Positions 26,439 through 34,598 of a DNA stretch of 34,598 nt are shown here, in pieces (position 1 is the stretch's first letter; every line of letters begins with the position of its first letter). Source of the DNA: Trueperaceae bacterium (GTDB lineage Bacteria; Deinococcota; Deinococci; Deinococcales; Trueperaceae); NCBI GenBank assembly GCA_036381035.1, contig DASVDQ010000073.1, forward strand, positions 1 to 34,598. The letters run 5' to 3'. Below the pieces are notes generated by a model, which ran no database searches, was not told where the DNA came from, and saw only the letters and a list, made by a program, of their open reading frames with translations. Both the position numbers and the translations under genes were made by a program.

Positions 26439-26791
26439 CAGAACTCGAGGCCTCCCTCGCGGGCCCCTTCGGCGAGGGCCTTGACGCGTCCGTGGTACTT
26501 GAAGGGGCCGCGGTCGAAGACCACGCGCTTGACGCCGGCCTCGAGCGCCCGCTGGGCGATGGCGAGGCCCACGGCCTTGGCCTGCGCGGTCTTGTCGCCC
26601 GAGACCTCGACGTTCTTGGTGTTGGCCTCGGCGACGGTCCTGCCCGTGCGGTCGTCGATGACCTGGGCGTAGATGTGCTTGGCGCTGCGGAACACCGAGA
26701 GGCGCAGCCTGCCGGTGTCGACCGGCCGCCTGAGGTTCCGGCGCGTCCTGTTGGTGCGGCGCAGCCTGCGTTCGTTGACGTTCATGCTCAT
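26438..26791 (-). CDS. rplR: 50S ribosomal protein L18
   Basis: 117 residues; binds 5S r[22 protein letters not shown] and [20 protein letters not shown] are diagnostic. ATG 26791 is favoured over Met3 because GAGGT lies seven bases before it. Confidence 0.96.
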   Translation of the reverse strand: MSMNVNERRLRRTNRTRRNLRRPVDTGRLRLSVFRSAKHIYAQVIDDRTGRTVAEANTKNVEVSGDKTAQAKAVGLAIAQRALEAGVKRVVFDRGPFKYHGRVKALAEGAREGGLEF

Positions 26792-26801
26792 CGCTCAGAC
26801 C

Positions 26802-27344
26802 TCAGCGCGCGGCGGCCTTGCCCGGCTTGAGACGGACCTGCTCGCCCGCGTAGCGGACGCCCTTGCCGTGGTAGGCGTCGGGCGGCCTTATCGCGCGGAT
26901 GTTGGCGGCCATCTGCCCGACGGCCTGCTTGTCGATGCCGCTCACCTGGATCTTCGTCGGCTCCGGCGCGGCCAGCGTCACGCCCTCCAGCGGCTCCACG
27001 ACGACGGGGTGCGAGAAGCCGATCGAGAGCTCGAGGTTCTGGCCCTTCATCTGGCAGCGGAAGCCCACCCCGTGGATCTCGAGGTCGCGGGTGTAGCCCT
27101 CCGACACGCCGGTCACGGCGTTCGCGATCAGCGCCCTGGCGAGGCCGTGCTGGGCGCGCTGCTCGCGGTCGTCGCCCTGCCTCGTCACGGTCAGGACGCC
27201 GTCCTCGACCGCGACGCCGAGCGAGGGGTGCACGTTCACGGTCAGGGCGCCCTTGGGGCCCTTGACCTCCACGACCCCGGGCGTGCCGGCCTTGACCTCG
27301 ACGCCCTTGGGGAGGCGGATGGGGTTGCGGCCTACGCGCGACAT
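26802..27344 (-). CDS. rplF: 50S ribosomal protein L6
   Basis: 180 residues, typical. [17 protein letters not shown] at the start, two L6 repeats, and [20 protein letters not shown] near the end. It binds helix 97 of 23S rRNA near the factor-binding site. One base after rpsH. Confidence 0.97.
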   Translation of the reverse strand: MSRVGRNPIRLPKGVEVKAGTPGVVEVKGPKGALTVNVHPSLGVAVEDGVLTVTRQGDDREQRAQHGLARALIANAVTGVSEGYTRDLEIHGVGFRCQMKGQNLELSIGFSHPVVVEPLEGVTLAAPEPTKIQVSGIDKQAVGQMAANIRAIRPPDAYHGKGVRYAGEQVRLKPGKAAAR

Positions 27345-27345
27345 C

Positions 27346-27741
27346 TCACCACACCTCGCAGATGATCTCGCCGCCCACGTTCTTGGCGCGGGCCTCGCGG
27401 TCGGCGAGGAGCCCCAGGGGGGTGGAGATGATGGCGAGGCCCAGCCCGCCGCGCACGACGGGCACGCCCTTCGACTTGGTGTAGGCGCGACGGCCAGGCT
27501 TCGAGACGCGGCGGATCGAGCTGATCACGCTCTGGCGCTTCGGCCCGTACTTCAGGCCGATGCGCAGGACGCGCTTGCCGCCCTCCTCCACCTCCTCGAC
27601 GTCCTTGAGGTAGCCCTCGCGGACGAGGATCTCGGCCAGGGCCTTCTTGAACTTGCTCGCCGGCACGTCGACGCTGGGCATCGCGACCGCGGCGGCGTTG
27701 CGAATCCGCGTCAGCATGTCTGCGATCGGATCGGTCTGCAT
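27346..27741 (-). CDS. rpsH: 30S ribosomal protein S8
   Basis: 131 residues. [20 protein letters not shown] at the start and the C-terminal [20 protein letters not shown] are conserved. S8 binds helix 21 of 16S rRNA and in E. coli represses the spc operon. AAGGAAG is its ribosome binding site. It is preceded by a 122-bp gap, the largest between adjacent genes here apart from the mini-ORF-bearing gap before rpmJ. Confidence 0.97.
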   Translation of the reverse strand: MQTDPIADMLTRIRNAAAVAMPSVDVPASKFKKALAEILVREGYLKDVEEVEEGGKRVLRIGLKYGPKRQSVISSIRRVSKPGRRAYTKSKGVPVVRGGLGLAIISTPLGLLADREARAKNVGGEIICEVW

Positions 27742-27863
27742 CTAGCTTCCTTCCGTGGGGGCGGTTTCCCCGCGTGCGCGAGGACCTCTACCCCGCTTCC
27801 TTGCGACTTCTCTGTTGTCAGCCACGCCGGCCGGCCCGGGGGTGCCCCCGGGGCGGCGCCTCC
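27742..27863 (-). other. 122-bp rpsN-rpsH spacer with GC hairpin and 27-codon frame
   Basis: Eleven bases after the rpsN stop an 8-bp perfect inverted repeat CCCGGGGG-TG-CCCCCGGG (27835-27852) occurs without a T-run. Downstream, GTG 27825 opens a basic 27-codon frame (starting VADNREVARKRG) whose TAG abuts the rpsH ATG. It has no ribosome binding site and no similarity to S8, so it is not called a gene. The spacer may hold an mRNA structure. Confidence 0.5.
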
Positions 27864-28049
27864 TCACCAGCTCGACTTGACGACGCCGGGCAGGTAGCCC
27901 TTGTGCGCCATCTCGCGCATGCAGATGCGGCAGAGGCCGAAGTCGCGCAGGTAGGCGCGGGACCGTCCGCAGCGTCCGCAGCGGTTGATCTGGCGCGACC
28001 TGAACTTCGGCTGGCGCTGGGCCTTCGCGATCTGGGCCTTGGTAGCCAC
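27864..28049 (-). CDS. rpsN: 30S ribosomal protein S14, type Z
   Basis: 61 residues, the zinc-binding short S14 (also called rpsZ). Cys24, Cys27, Cys40 and Cys43 lie in [16 protein letters not shown] and GLCRICMRE. It is a head protein of the 30S subunit. Located in the standard rplE-rpsN-rpsH position, 15 bases after rplE. Confidence 0.97.
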   Translation of the reverse strand: MATKAQIAKAQRQPKFRSRQINRCGRCGRSRAYLRDFGLCRICMREMAHKGYLPGVVKSSW

Positions 28050-28064
28050 TCGTCCTCCCTCTCC

Positions 28065-28613
28065 TTACTTCCTGAACGGCATGCCGATGAGCTCGAGCAG
28101 CGTCCTGGCTTCCTCGTCGGTCTTCGCCGTCGTGACGATGGTGACGTCGAAGCCGCGCGTGGCGTCGACCTGGTCGTAGTCGATCTCGGGGAACACCAGC
28201 TGCTCGCGGATGCCGAGGCTGTAGTTCCCGCGCCCGTCGAAGCTGCTCGTGGGCACGCCGCGGAAGTCGCGCACGCGCGGGAGCGCCACGTGGATGAGCC
28301 TGTCGAGGAACGACCACATGCGCACGCCGCGCAGCGTCACGCGCAGCCCCACGGGCATGCCGGCCCGGATCTTGAAGTTCGAGACCGACTTCTTCGCCCG
28401 CGTGACGGCGGGGCGCTGCAGCGCGATCTGGGCGAGCTCGCGGCTGGCGCGCTCGAGCACCTTCGAGTCCTCGCGCGCCTCGCCGAGCCCCATGTTGATG
28501 ACGACCTTCTCGATGCGCGGGACCGCCATCACGTTCCCGTAGCCGTGCCGCTCCACGAGCTGCTGGCGCACCGCCTGGTAGCGCTGCCTGGTGGGCGACT
28601 GAACCTGTTCCAT
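28065..28613 (-). CDS. rplE: 50S ribosomal protein L5
   Basis: 182 residues from ATG 28613. It binds 5S rRNA and forms the B1b bridge. [20 protein letters not shown] and VKIR-type block [20 protein letters not shown] are conserved. The C-terminus ends [16 protein letters not shown] at 28634 overlapping the rplX stop would add seven residues (MRSRVAG) and is an alternative; neither start has a strong ribosome binding site. Confidence 0.95.
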   Translation of the reverse strand: MEQVQSPTRQRYQAVRQQLVERHGYGNVMAVPRIEKVVINMGLGEAREDSKVLERASRELAQIALQRPAVTRAKKSVSNFKIRAGMPVGLRVTLRGVRMWSFLDRLIHVALPRVRDFRGVPTSSFDGRGNYSLGIREQLVFPEIDYDQVDATRGFDVTIVTTAKTDEEARTLLELIGMPFRK

Positions 28614-28630
28614 GCCTGCCACTCGCGACC

Positions 28631-28960
28631 TCACTCGTCCAGCTCGGCGCCGCTGCGCTTGGCGACACGCACCTTCGTGCCGTCGTCCTTGACCCTCACG
28701 CCGATGCGCGTGGGCCTGTTCTCCTGCGGGTCGACGAGCTGCACGTTGCTGATGTGGATGCTGGCCTCCTGCTCGACGAAGCCGCCGCGCGGGTTGTCCT
28801 GCGTGGGCTTGCGAGCCTTCTTGATGATGTTGACGTTCTTGACGAGCACGCGGCCCTTGTCGCGGAGGACGCTGATGACCTCGCCCTCCTCGCCCTTGTG
28901 CTTGCCGGCGATGACGCGGACGCGGTCGCCCTTCCTGATGCGGGACCTGACCGCTGGCAT
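28631..28960 (-). CDS. rplX: 50S ribosomal protein L24
   Basis: 109 residues. The KOW motif [20 protein letters not shown] and [20 protein letters not shown] identify L24, an assembly initiator near the tunnel exit. ATG 28960 overlaps the rplN stop (TGATG) and has GGAGGTGC upstream. A longer frame running into rplN DNA is rejected. Confidence 0.96.
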   Translation of the reverse strand: MPAVRSRIRKGDRVRVIAGKHKGEEGEVISVLRDKGRVLVKNVNIIKKARKPTQDNPRGGFVEQEASIHISNVQLVDPQENRPTRIGVRVKDDGTKVRVAKRSGAELDE

Positions 28961-29328
28961 CACAGCACCTCCGGCGCGAGCGAGACGATGCGCATGAAGC
29001 GCTTCTCGCGCAGCTCGCGCGCGACCGGACCGAACACGCGCGTGCCGCGCGGCTCGTTCTGGTTGTTGATGATCACGGCCGCGTTCGAGTCGAAGCGGAT
29101 CGAGGAGCCGTCCTTGCGGTTGACTTCCTTCTTCGTCCGCACGATCACGGCCTTGACGACGTCGCCCTTCTTGATGGCGGCGTGCGGGATCGCGTCCTTG
29201 ACGGCCGCCACGATCACGTCGCCCACGGTGCCGACGAACTGCTGACCGGTGCCGAGCACCCTGATGCACTGGATCGTGCGGGCGCCGGAGTTGTCGGCAA
29301 CGTCGAGGTAGGTCTCTTGCTGGATCAT
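28960..29328 (-). CDS. rplN: 50S ribosomal protein L14
   Basis: 122 residues, the exact family length. [20 protein letters not shown] and [20 protein letters not shown] are diagnostic. It binds 23S rRNA and forms bridges B5/B8. Confidence 0.98.
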   Translation of the reverse strand: MIQQETYLDVADNSGARTIQCIRVLGTGQQFVGTVGDVIVAAVKDAIPHAAIKKGDVVKAVIVRTKKEVNRKDGSSIRFDSNAAVIINNQNEPRGTRVFGPVARELREKRFMRIVSLAPEVL

Positions 29329-29341
29329 CGCAACTGGTCCC

Positions 29342-29587
29342 TTAGGCGCGGGCCTTCTCGACGAGGCGCGTCACGACCCAGCGCTTGCGCTTGCTCAGCG
29401 GACGGCTCGCGGCGATCTCGACGAGGTCTCCCACGCCGAACTCGTTGCCCTCGTCGTGCGCCAGGTACTTCTTGGACACGGTCACGACCTTGCCGTAGAG
29501 CGGGTGCTTGAAGCGCCGCTCGACCACGACGGTCACGGTCTTGTCGGCCTTGTCTGACACGACGCGGCCCTGCATCAGCTTCTTCAT
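29342..29587 (-). CDS. rpsQ: 30S ribosomal protein S17
   Basis: 81 residues. [20 protein letters not shown] and [19 protein letters not shown] are the S17 signature. Primary 16S rRNA-binding assembly protein. Its ATG and the rpmC stop share one base. Confidence 0.97.
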   Translation of the reverse strand: MKKLMQGRVVSDKADKTVTVVVERRFKHPLYGKVVTVSKKYLAHDEGNEFGVGDLVEIAASRPLSKRKRWVVTRLVEKARA

Positions 29588-29778
29588 CAGCTCTCAGCCT
29601 TCTCCTTGGCGATCGTGAGGAGCCGCGCGATCTCGCGCTTGGCGGCCCTGATCCGGCGCGGGTTGGAGGTCTGGCCGATCGCGGACTGGATGCGGAGGTC
29701 GAGGAGCTCCTGGCGGCGCTTCTCGACCTCGGCGGCGATCTCGTCGCCGCTCAGCCGGCGAGCCTCACTGGACCTCAT
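29587..29778 (-). CDS. rpmC: 50S ribosomal protein L29
   Basis: 63 residues of two-helix L29: [20 protein letters not shown], then [10 protein letters not shown]. Located at the tunnel exit, where it helps dock SRP and trigger factor. Its start overlaps the rplP end by 14 bp. Confidence 0.96.
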   Translation of the reverse strand: MRSSEARRLSGDEIAAEVEKRRQELLDLRIQSAIGQTSNPRRIRAAKREIARLLTIAKEKAES

Positions 29779-30190
29779 CGTAGATCTCCCGCTTGACCAT
29801 CTTCGTCTTGATGGGCAGCTTGTGCGACGCCAGCCTGAAGGCCTCGCGCGCCTGCTCCTCGGTGACGTTCGAGACCTCGAACATCACGCGGCCGGGCTTG
29901 ACGACGGAGACCCAGTACTCCACGGCGCCCTTGCCCTTGCCCATGCGCACTTCCTGCGGCTTCTTCGTGATCGGCTTGTCGGGGAAGATCCTGATGTAGA
30001 TCTTGCCGCCGCGCTTGAAGAAACGGCTCATCGTGATGCGGCACGCCTCGATCTGGTTCGACTTGATCCAGCCCGGCTCCAGGGCGACGAGGCCGTAGTC
30101 GCCGAAGGCGACGTAGTCCCCGCCCTTGGTGCTGCCGGTCATGCGGCCGCGCATCTGCTTGCGGTACTTGACGCGTTTGGGTAGCAGCAT
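29765..30190 (-). CDS. rplP: 50S ribosomal protein L16
   Basis: 141 residues. [20 protein letters not shown] and GYWV-type segment [20 protein letters not shown] are diagnostic. Contacts the A-site tRNA elbow and completes the peptidyl-transferase region. Confidence 0.97.
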   Translation of the reverse strand: MLLPKRVKYRKQMRGRMTGSTKGGDYVAFGDYGLVALEPGWIKSNQIEACRITMSRFFKRGGKIYIRIFPDKPITKKPQEVRMGKGKGAVEYWVSVVKPGRVMFEVSNVTEEQAREAFRLASHKLPIKTKMVKREIYDEVQ

Positions 30191-30195
30191 CTTCC

Positions 30196-30954
30196 TCAGT
30201 CCCTACGGGCCCGGGGGCGGGCGTCGCGCCCGCGTCCGTCGCGGCGGCGAGCCTGCGGCCGGCGGCGCTTCTTCTTGTCGTCGTCGGTCTTCGGGCGCGG
30301 CACGACGGCGGCGCGGCGCTGCTTGTCCCCGACGATCTCGCCGTGGAACACCCAGGCCTTGACGCCGATGACGCCGTAGGTCGTGTTGGCCTCGGCGGTG
30401 CCGTAGTCGATGTCGGCCCTGAGCGTCTGCAGCGGCACGCGGCCCTCGGCGTACCACTCGGGGCGGGCCTGCTCGGCGCCGCCGAGGCGGCCCGAGCAGC
30501 GCACCTTCACGCCGCGCGCGCCGGACTCCATCGTGCGCTGCACGGCCTGCTTCATGGCGCGGCGGAACGCGAAGCGCCGCTCGAGCTGCTCGGCGATGCG
30601 CTGGGCGACGAGCGTGGCGTTCGTGTTCGGGTTCGGGACCTCCTGCACGTTCACGGCGACGTTGCCGCCGATGAACTTGCCGAGCTTCGCGCGCAGCGAC
30701 TTGATCGACTCGCCGCCGCGGCCGATGACGACGCCGGGCTTGGCGGTGTGGATCGTGACGTTGACGTTGTGGGCCGCGCGCTCGATCTCGATGCGCGAGA
30801 TGCCCGAGTGGCCGACGTCCTCGGTCACGACCTGCCTGATCTTCTCGTCCTCGGCCAGCAGCTTCGGGTAGTCCTTCGCGCTGGCGTACCAGTGGGCGGA
30901 CGGCTGCTTGTTCACGCCGAGGCGGAAGCCGACAGGATTGATCTTATTTCCCAC
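30196..30954 (-). CDS. rpsC: 30S ribosomal protein S3
   Basis: 252 residues. [16 protein letters not shown] at the start, a KH domain with [14 protein letters not shown], and the S3 C-terminal domain with [16 protein letters not shown]. The tail of about 40 residues is extremely basic ([18 protein letters not shown]), longer than in many bacteria. Lines the mRNA entry tunnel. Its start overlaps the rplV end by 11 bp. Confidence 0.97.
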   Translation of the reverse strand: MGNKINPVGFRLGVNKQPSAHWYASAKDYPKLLAEDEKIRQVVTEDVGHSGISRIEIERAAHNVNVTIHTAKPGVVIGRGGESIKSLRAKLGKFIGGNVAVNVQEVPNPNTNATLVAQRIAEQLERRFAFRRAMKQAVQRTMESGARGVKVRCSGRLGGAEQARPEWYAEGRVPLQTLRADIDYGTAEANTTYGVIGVKAWVFHGEIVGDKQRRAAVVPRPKTDDDKKKRRRPQARRRDGRGRDARPRARRD

Positions 30955-31294
30955 TGCGTTCCTCCAGGGTGATCGACACGTGGCAGGTCCGCTTCCGCAC
31001 GAGGTCGGCTCGTCCGCGGGCGCGCGGCATGGCGCGCTTCAGCGTGGGCCCGTCCCCGACCTGGATCTCCTTCACGAACAGCCTGTCGTCGAACATGTCG
31101 TGGTTGTTCACGGCGTTCGCGCGGGCGCTCTTGAGGAGCTTCAGGAGCGGCTCGGCGGCGCGCTTGTCGGTGTACTTGAGGATCGCCTCGGCCTGCGCGA
31201 CGTCCTTGCCGCGGATCAGGTCCGCGACGAGGCGCGTCTTGCGTGGCGTGACGCGCAGCATCCTCAGCGACGCCTTGGCCTGCGGCACGGTCAC
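30944..31294 (-). CDS. rplV: 50S ribosomal protein L22
   Basis: 116 residues. [20 protein letters not shown], and the beta-hairpin tip [19 protein letters not shown], which reaches into the exit tunnel. GTG 31294 overlaps the rpsS stop (GTGA); a second GTG two codons later is possible. Confidence 0.96.
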   Translation of the reverse strand: MTVPQAKASLRMLRVTPRKTRLVADLIRGKDVAQAEAILKYTDKRAAEPLLKLLKSARANAVNNHDMFDDRLFVKEIQVGDGPTLKRAMPRARGRADLVRKRTCHVSITLEERSGK

Positions 31295-31560
31295 TCCTTG
31301 CGGTTCCCGCCGTGGCCGCGGAACGTGCGGGTGGGCGAGAACTCGCCGAGCTTGTGGCCGACCATCGTCTCCTGCACGAACACGGGCACGTGCTGCCGGC
31401 CGTTGTAGACGCCGATCGTGTGCCCGACCATCTCGGGGACGATGGTGGAGCGCCGGCTCCAGGTCTTGATGACGCGCCTGTCGCCGGAGGCGTTGGCGGC
31501 GTCGATCTTCTTCAGCAGGTGCTCGTCGACGAACGGCCCCTTCTTCAGGCTACGAGCCAT
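31291..31560 (-). CDS. rpsS: 30S ribosomal protein S19
   Basis: 89 residues. [20 protein letters not shown] and [20 protein letters not shown] are diagnostic. Head protein binding with S13. Three bases after rplB. Confidence 0.98.
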   Translation of the reverse strand: MARSLKKGPFVDEHLLKKIDAANASGDRRVIKTWSRRSTIVPEMVGHTIGVYNGRQHVPVFVQETMVGHKLGEFSPTRTFRGHGGNRKE

Positions 31561-31563
31561 GGC

Positions 31564-32397
31564 TCACTTCCCCTTCCGGCGGCGGACGATGAAGCGACCG
31601 GAGACCTTGCGCTTGTCGCGGGTCTTGTAGCCCTTCGCCTGCTGGCCCCACGGGCTGACGGGCGGCCTGCCGCCCGTCGAGCGACCCTCCCCGCCGCCGT
31701 GGGGGTGGTCGACAGGGTTCATGGCGCGGCCGCGCTGGTGCGGCTTGCGGCCCAGCCAGCGCTTGCGGCCGGCCTTCCCGAGCACGATGTTCTTGTGCTC
31801 GGCGTTGCCGACCGTGCCGATGGTGGCGTAGCAGTCGCCGTGCACGCGTCGCAGCTCGCCCGAGGGCATGCGGACGGTCACGTAGGCGCCGTCGCGCCCC
31901 TGGATCTGCAGGCTGGTGCCGGCGGACCTGGCGAGCTGGGCGCCCTTGCCCGGCACCAGCTCGACGGCGTGCACGACGCTGCCGACGGGTACCAGCCTCA
32001 AGGGCATGGCGTTGCCGGGGTTCGGCTCGGCGCTCTCGCCGGCCAGCAGCGTGGCGCCCACCGAGACCTTGTCCGGTGCCAGGATGTAGCGCTTCTCGCC
32101 GTCGGCGTAGTGCAGCAGGGCGATGTTCGCGCTGCGGTTCGGGTCGTACTCGATGGCGGCGACCCGCGCCGGCACGCCGGACTTGTCGCGGCGCTTGAAG
32201 TCGACGACGCGGTAGCGGCGCTTGTGGCCGCCCCCGCGGAAACGCGAGGTGATGCGGCCCATGTTGTTGCGCCCGCCCGACTTCTTGATCGGCTTGAGCA
32301 GCGACTTCTCGGGCTTGCTGCGCGTGACCTCGCCGAAGTCGGACGTGGTCATGAAGCGGCGGGAGGGGGTGTACGGTCGGTACTTCTTGGTAGGCAC
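31564..32397 (-). CDS. rplB: 50S ribosomal protein L2
   Basis: 277 residues. [18 protein letters not shown] at the start; [20 protein letters not shown]; and [15 protein letters not shown] with the conserved His near the peptidyl-transferase centre. Essential for subunit association. 16 bases after rplW. Confidence 0.98.
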   Translation of the reverse strand: MPTKKYRPYTPSRRFMTTSDFGEVTRSKPEKSLLKPIKKSGGRNNMGRITSRFRGGGHKRRYRVVDFKRRDKSGVPARVAAIEYDPNRSANIALLHYADGEKRYILAPDKVSVGATLLAGESAEPNPGNAMPLRLVPVGSVVHAVELVPGKGAQLARSAGTSLQIQGRDGAYVTVRMPSGELRRVHGDCYATIGTVGNAEHKNIVLGKAGRKRWLGRKPHQRGRAMNPVDHPHGGGEGRSTGGRPPVSPWGQQAKGYKTRDKRKVSGRFIVRRRKGK

Positions 32398-32413
32398 TTC
32401 TCTCCCTCCCTCC

Positions 32414-32701
32414 TTACGAGAGGCCCTCGAGCTGCTCGATCCTCTGACCGGGCCTGAGGGTCACGATGGCCTTGAGCCTGTTCTCCGTGCGGCCGGAGAA
32501 GCGGCCCATCCGCTTCACCTTGCCGCGCACCTTGACGAGGTTCACCCGCGTGACGTCGACGTCGAAGACCGTCTCCACGGCCTCCTTGACCTGCACGCGG
32601 TTCGCGCGCGGGTGGACGTAGAAGGTGTACTTGCCCGTCTGCATGGCCGTGACTGCCTTCTCCGACAGGACCGGGCCGATGATGACCTCGCTCGCGTTCA
32701 C
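32414..32701 (-). CDS. rplW: 50S ribosomal protein L23
   Basis: 95 residues. [20 protein letters not shown] and [20 protein letters not shown] are typical. It is the tunnel-exit docking site for trigger factor and SRP. The GTG start overlaps the rplD stop (GTGA). Confidence 0.97.
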   Translation of the reverse strand: MNASEVIIGPVLSEKAVTAMQTGKYTFYVHPRANRVQVKEAVETVFDVDVTRVNLVKVRGKVKRMGRFSGRTENRLKAIVTLRPGQRIEQLEGLS

Positions 32702-33291
32702 CGCGGCCCCTCCCCGTCGAACAGGGCGGCGTCCGCGACGACGCGGTCGGAGCGGAGCACGTCGTAGACGTTAAGGCCCGCGTTGGGCAGCACGTCGACC
32801 CAGGGCAGGTTGCGGGCGGCGCGGCGGGCCAGCTCGTCGTCGGTGACGAGGAGCACGCGCTCGCTGCCGTCGATGCCGTTGGCCTTGGCCCAGGCGACGA
32901 ACTCCTTGGTCTTGCCGCTGATGCCGAACGACTCGACGAGCGTGAGCTTGCCGGCGTTGGCCCTGGCGGCGATGGCCATCTGCAGGCCGAGCCGGCGGAC
33001 GCGCTTGGGCAGCGTGTAGGAGTAGTCGCGGGGCTGCGGACCGAAGACCGTGCCCCCGCCTACGAAGATAGGGGCCTTGCGGTCGCCGTGGCGCGCGCGA
33101 CCGGTGCCCTTCTGAGGCCAGATCTTGGCGGTGGAGCCGGTCATCATGCCGCGCGTCTTCGTCGCGGCCGTGCCGCGGCGCCGCTTGGCGAGCTGCCAGG
33201 CGACGACCTCGTGCAGCACGGACTCCTTCGGCTCCGGCAGGTCGAGCGTGACCTTGCGGTCGCTCCCGATGACGTCGATCGTGACCGCCAT
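32698..33291 (-). CDS. rplD: 50S ribosomal protein L4
   Basis: 197 residues. The extended tunnel loop contains KTRGMMTGSTAKIWPQKGTG, RARHGDRKAPIFVGGGTVFG. In E. coli L4 also represses the S10 operon. ATG 33291 overlaps the rplC stop (TGATG). A longer frame into rplC DNA is rejected. Confidence 0.97.
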   Translation of the reverse strand: MAVTIDVIGSDRKVTLDLPEPKESVLHEVVAWQLAKRRRGTAATKTRGMMTGSTAKIWPQKGTGRARHGDRKAPIFVGGGTVFGPQPRDYSYTLPKRVRRLGLQMAIAARANAGKLTLVESFGISGKTKEFVAWAKANGIDGSERVLLVTDDELARRAARNLPWVDVLPNAGLNVYDVLRSDRVVADAALFDGEGPR

Positions 33292-33911
33292 CAGCTCACC
33301 TTCCTCTTGGAGGCGCGCACCTCGACGAGCCCGCCGTTGGGTCCGGGTACCGCGCCCTTGACGATGAGGAGGTTGTCCTCCGGGCGGACCTCGACGATCT
33401 CGAGGCCGACGGTCGTGACGCGCTCGGCGCCGTAGTGGCCCGCCATGCGCTTGCCCTTGTAGACGCGCCCGGGGAGCTTGCGCTGCCCGATCGAGCCGGG
33501 GTGGCGGTGCTTCTTCTTCGTGCCGTGGCTGGCGGGCATGCCGGCGAAGTTCCAGCGCTTCATCACGCCGGCCGTGCCGCGGCCCTTGGACGTGGCGGTG
33601 ACGTCGACCTTCTCGCCGGCGGCGAACGACTCCACCGTCACCTGGTCGCCGTCGGGCTCGAAGTCCCTGAACTCGACGAGGTGGCGGACCGGCGCCACGC
33701 CCGCCTTCTTGAAGTGGCCGGCGAGGGGCTTGCTCACCGCCTTCTCGCTCTTCTCGCGCCAGCCCAGCTGGACGGCCGCGTAGCCGTCCGTGGCCGTCGT
33801 CTTGCGCTGCACCACGGGGCACGGGCCGGCCAGCAGGACCGTGACCGGGACGAGCCGGTCGCCCTGCCAGACCTGGGTCATGCCCACCTTGGTGCCGAGG
33901 ATGCCCTTCAC
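33291..33911 (-). CDS. rplC: 50S ribosomal protein L3
   Basis: 206 residues. [20 protein letters not shown] and the central loop [19 protein letters not shown] identify L3, whose loop reaches the peptidyl-transferase centre. GTG start three bases after rpsJ. Confidence 0.98.
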   Translation of the reverse strand: MKGILGTKVGMTQVWQGDRLVPVTVLLAGPCPVVQRKTTATDGYAAVQLGWREKSEKAVSKPLAGHFKKAGVAPVRHLVEFRDFEPDGDQVTVESFAAGEKVDVTATSKGRGTAGVMKRWNFAGMPASHGTKKKHRHPGSIGQRKLPGRVYKGKRMAGHYGAERVTTVGLEIVEVRPEDNLLIVKGAVPGPNGGLVEVRASKRKVS

Positions 33912-33914
33912 GTG

Positions 33915-34235
33915 TTATCGGCCTCCGACCGTCTTGATCTCGATGTCGACCCCGGTGGGGAGGTCGAGGTGCATGAGCGAGTCGATCGTGCTCTTGGTCG
34001 GCGTCTTGATGTCGATGAGCCGGTTGTGCGTGCGGATCTCGAAGTGCTCGCGGCTGTCCTTGTCGACGAACGGGCCGCGGAGCACGCAGAACCGCCGGAT
34101 GCGCGTGGGCAGCGGCACCGGGCCGGCCACCTTGGCGCCCGTGCGCCTGACGGTCTCGACGATCTTCGTCGCCGAGCTGTCGAGGCTACGGTGGTCGAAC
34201 GACTTGAGCTTGATGCGGATGCGGGGTGTCGCCAT
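33915..34235 (-). CDS. rpsJ: 30S ribosomal protein S10
   Basis: 106 residues. [20 protein letters not shown] and [20 protein letters not shown] are diagnostic. It also acts as transcription factor NusE with NusB. Starts three bases after the tuf stop and opens the S10 cluster; no separate promoter is visible, so it is probably co-transcribed with tuf. Uses TAA as stop. Confidence 0.98.
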   Translation of the reverse strand: MATPRIRIKLKSFDHRSLDSSATKIVETVRRTGAKVAGPVPLPTRIRRFCVLRGPFVDKDSREHFEIRTHNRLIDIKTPTKSTIDSLMHLDLPTGVDIEIKTVGGR

Positions 34236-34238
34236 GGC

Positions 34239-34598
34239 TTACTTCGTGACCTTGGTTACGACGCCCGCCCCAACGGTACGCCCACCCTCACGAATCGCGA
34301 AACGAAGACCCTCCTCCATCGCGATCGGCTTGATCAACTCAACCGACAACTCAACATTATCCCCCGGCATCACCATCTCAACATCCGAAGGAAGAGTCAC
34401 AACCCCAGTCACATCCGTAGTCCGAAAGTAGAACTGCGGACGATAACCCGTGAAGAACGCCGAATGACGCCCACCCTCCTCCTTCTTCAAGATGTACACA
34501 GACCCAGAAAAACCCGTATGCGGCGTGATCGAACCAGGCTTAGCCAGAACCTGACCCCGCTCGATATCATCACGACCCACACCACGCAACAACACACC
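34239..34598 (-). CDS. tuf: Elongation factor Tu, C-terminal part (5' partial)
   Basis: About 119 C-terminal residues of EF-Tu, running off the right edge of the window. [20 protein letters not shown], the domain 3 block [15 protein letters not shown], and the end [16 protein letters not shown] are unmistakable. EF-Tu delivers aminoacyl-tRNA to the ribosome. The stop is TAA. Codon use is unlike the rest of the window: GGT, CGT, GAT, GTT, TTG and ACT are frequent, and sampled 60-base lines are about 52% GC against about 68% in adjacent rpsJ. The last ten or so codons look like their neighbours. Gene conversion, transfer or special selection are possible. Confidence 0.98.
   Translation of the reverse strand, partial: GVLLRGVGRDDIERGQVLAKPGSITPHTGFSGSVYILKKEEGGRHSAFFTGYRPQFYFRTTDVTGVVTLPSDVEMVMPGDNVELSVELIKPIAMEEGLRFAIREGGRTVGAGVVTKVTK

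Noticed and set aside
27742-27825. A 27-codon frame ending at the rpsH start as a third mimic leader
   Set aside because: It abuts rather than overlaps rpsH, lacks a ribosome binding site and does not resemble the S8 N-terminus.

Overview
The window comes from a very GC-rich bacterium. Gene content and order suggest the Deinococcota, probably a Truepera-like lineage rather than Thermus or Deinococcus proper; this is inference, with no database search. The clues are a pilM-pilN-pilO-(pilW/pilP-like)-pilQ operon running into shikimate genes, promoters of the TANNNT-N6-start type known from leaderless Deinococcus genes, zinc-binding S14 and L36 proteins, and tuf placed directly before rpsJ.

Layout. 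(1) 1-375: the 3' end of dnaB, interrupted by an intein whose C-terminal end is visible. (2) 376-643: intergenic DNA with a near-perfect TetR-type palindrome and a candidate pilM promoter. (3) 644-5953, + strand: type IV pilus assembly operon (PilM, PilN, PilO, a PilP/PilW-like linker protein, PilQ secretin), closed by a strong hairpin. (4) 6071-9364, + strand: aroC-aroK-aroB-aroQ, four tightly overlapping shikimate-pathway genes. (5) 9458-12112, - strand: four prepilin-like minor pilin genes (FimT/GspH, PilV, PilW and PilX types) and then scpB. (6) 12301-17737, - strand: a tilS-tadA fusion, lepA, a sensor kinase and a NarL-type response regulator. (7) 17898-19082, + strand: deoB, divergent from tilS-tadA. 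(8) 19284-34598, - strand: the S10-spc-alpha ribosomal superoperon in canonical order from tuf (partial) through rpsJ...rplE-rpsN-rpsH...secY-adk-map-infA-rpmJ-rpsM-rpsK-rpsD-rpoA-rplQ, ending in a hairpin terminator.

How the genes work together. The pil operon and the minor-pilin cluster would build one type IV pilus and DNA-uptake machine. PilM, PilN, PilO and the PilP-like protein form the inner-membrane platform, PilQ the outer-membrane pore, and the minor pilins the tip or priming complex. The ribosomal block, RpoA, IF-1, SecY, LepA, MAP and TilS-TadA serve transcription, translation and early protein processing. Start/stop overlaps (ATGA, GTGA, TGATG) are pervasive, so translational coupling is the rule.

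Most unusual signal. At two unrelated places short tandem units of about 70 bp sit directly before a gene. Each encodes a 23-24-residue ORF that imitates the N-terminus of that gene and is chained to it by a stop/start overlap. Before rpmJ there are two units (74-bp period, nearly identical DNA). Before pilN there are two degenerate units (68 and 71 bp) whose peptides resemble the PilN segment known to bind PilM. Other notable items are the TilS-TadA fusion, the dnaB intein, four leaderless-type promoters and the aberrant base composition of tuf. I saw no tRNA, rRNA, CRISPR array or transposase.
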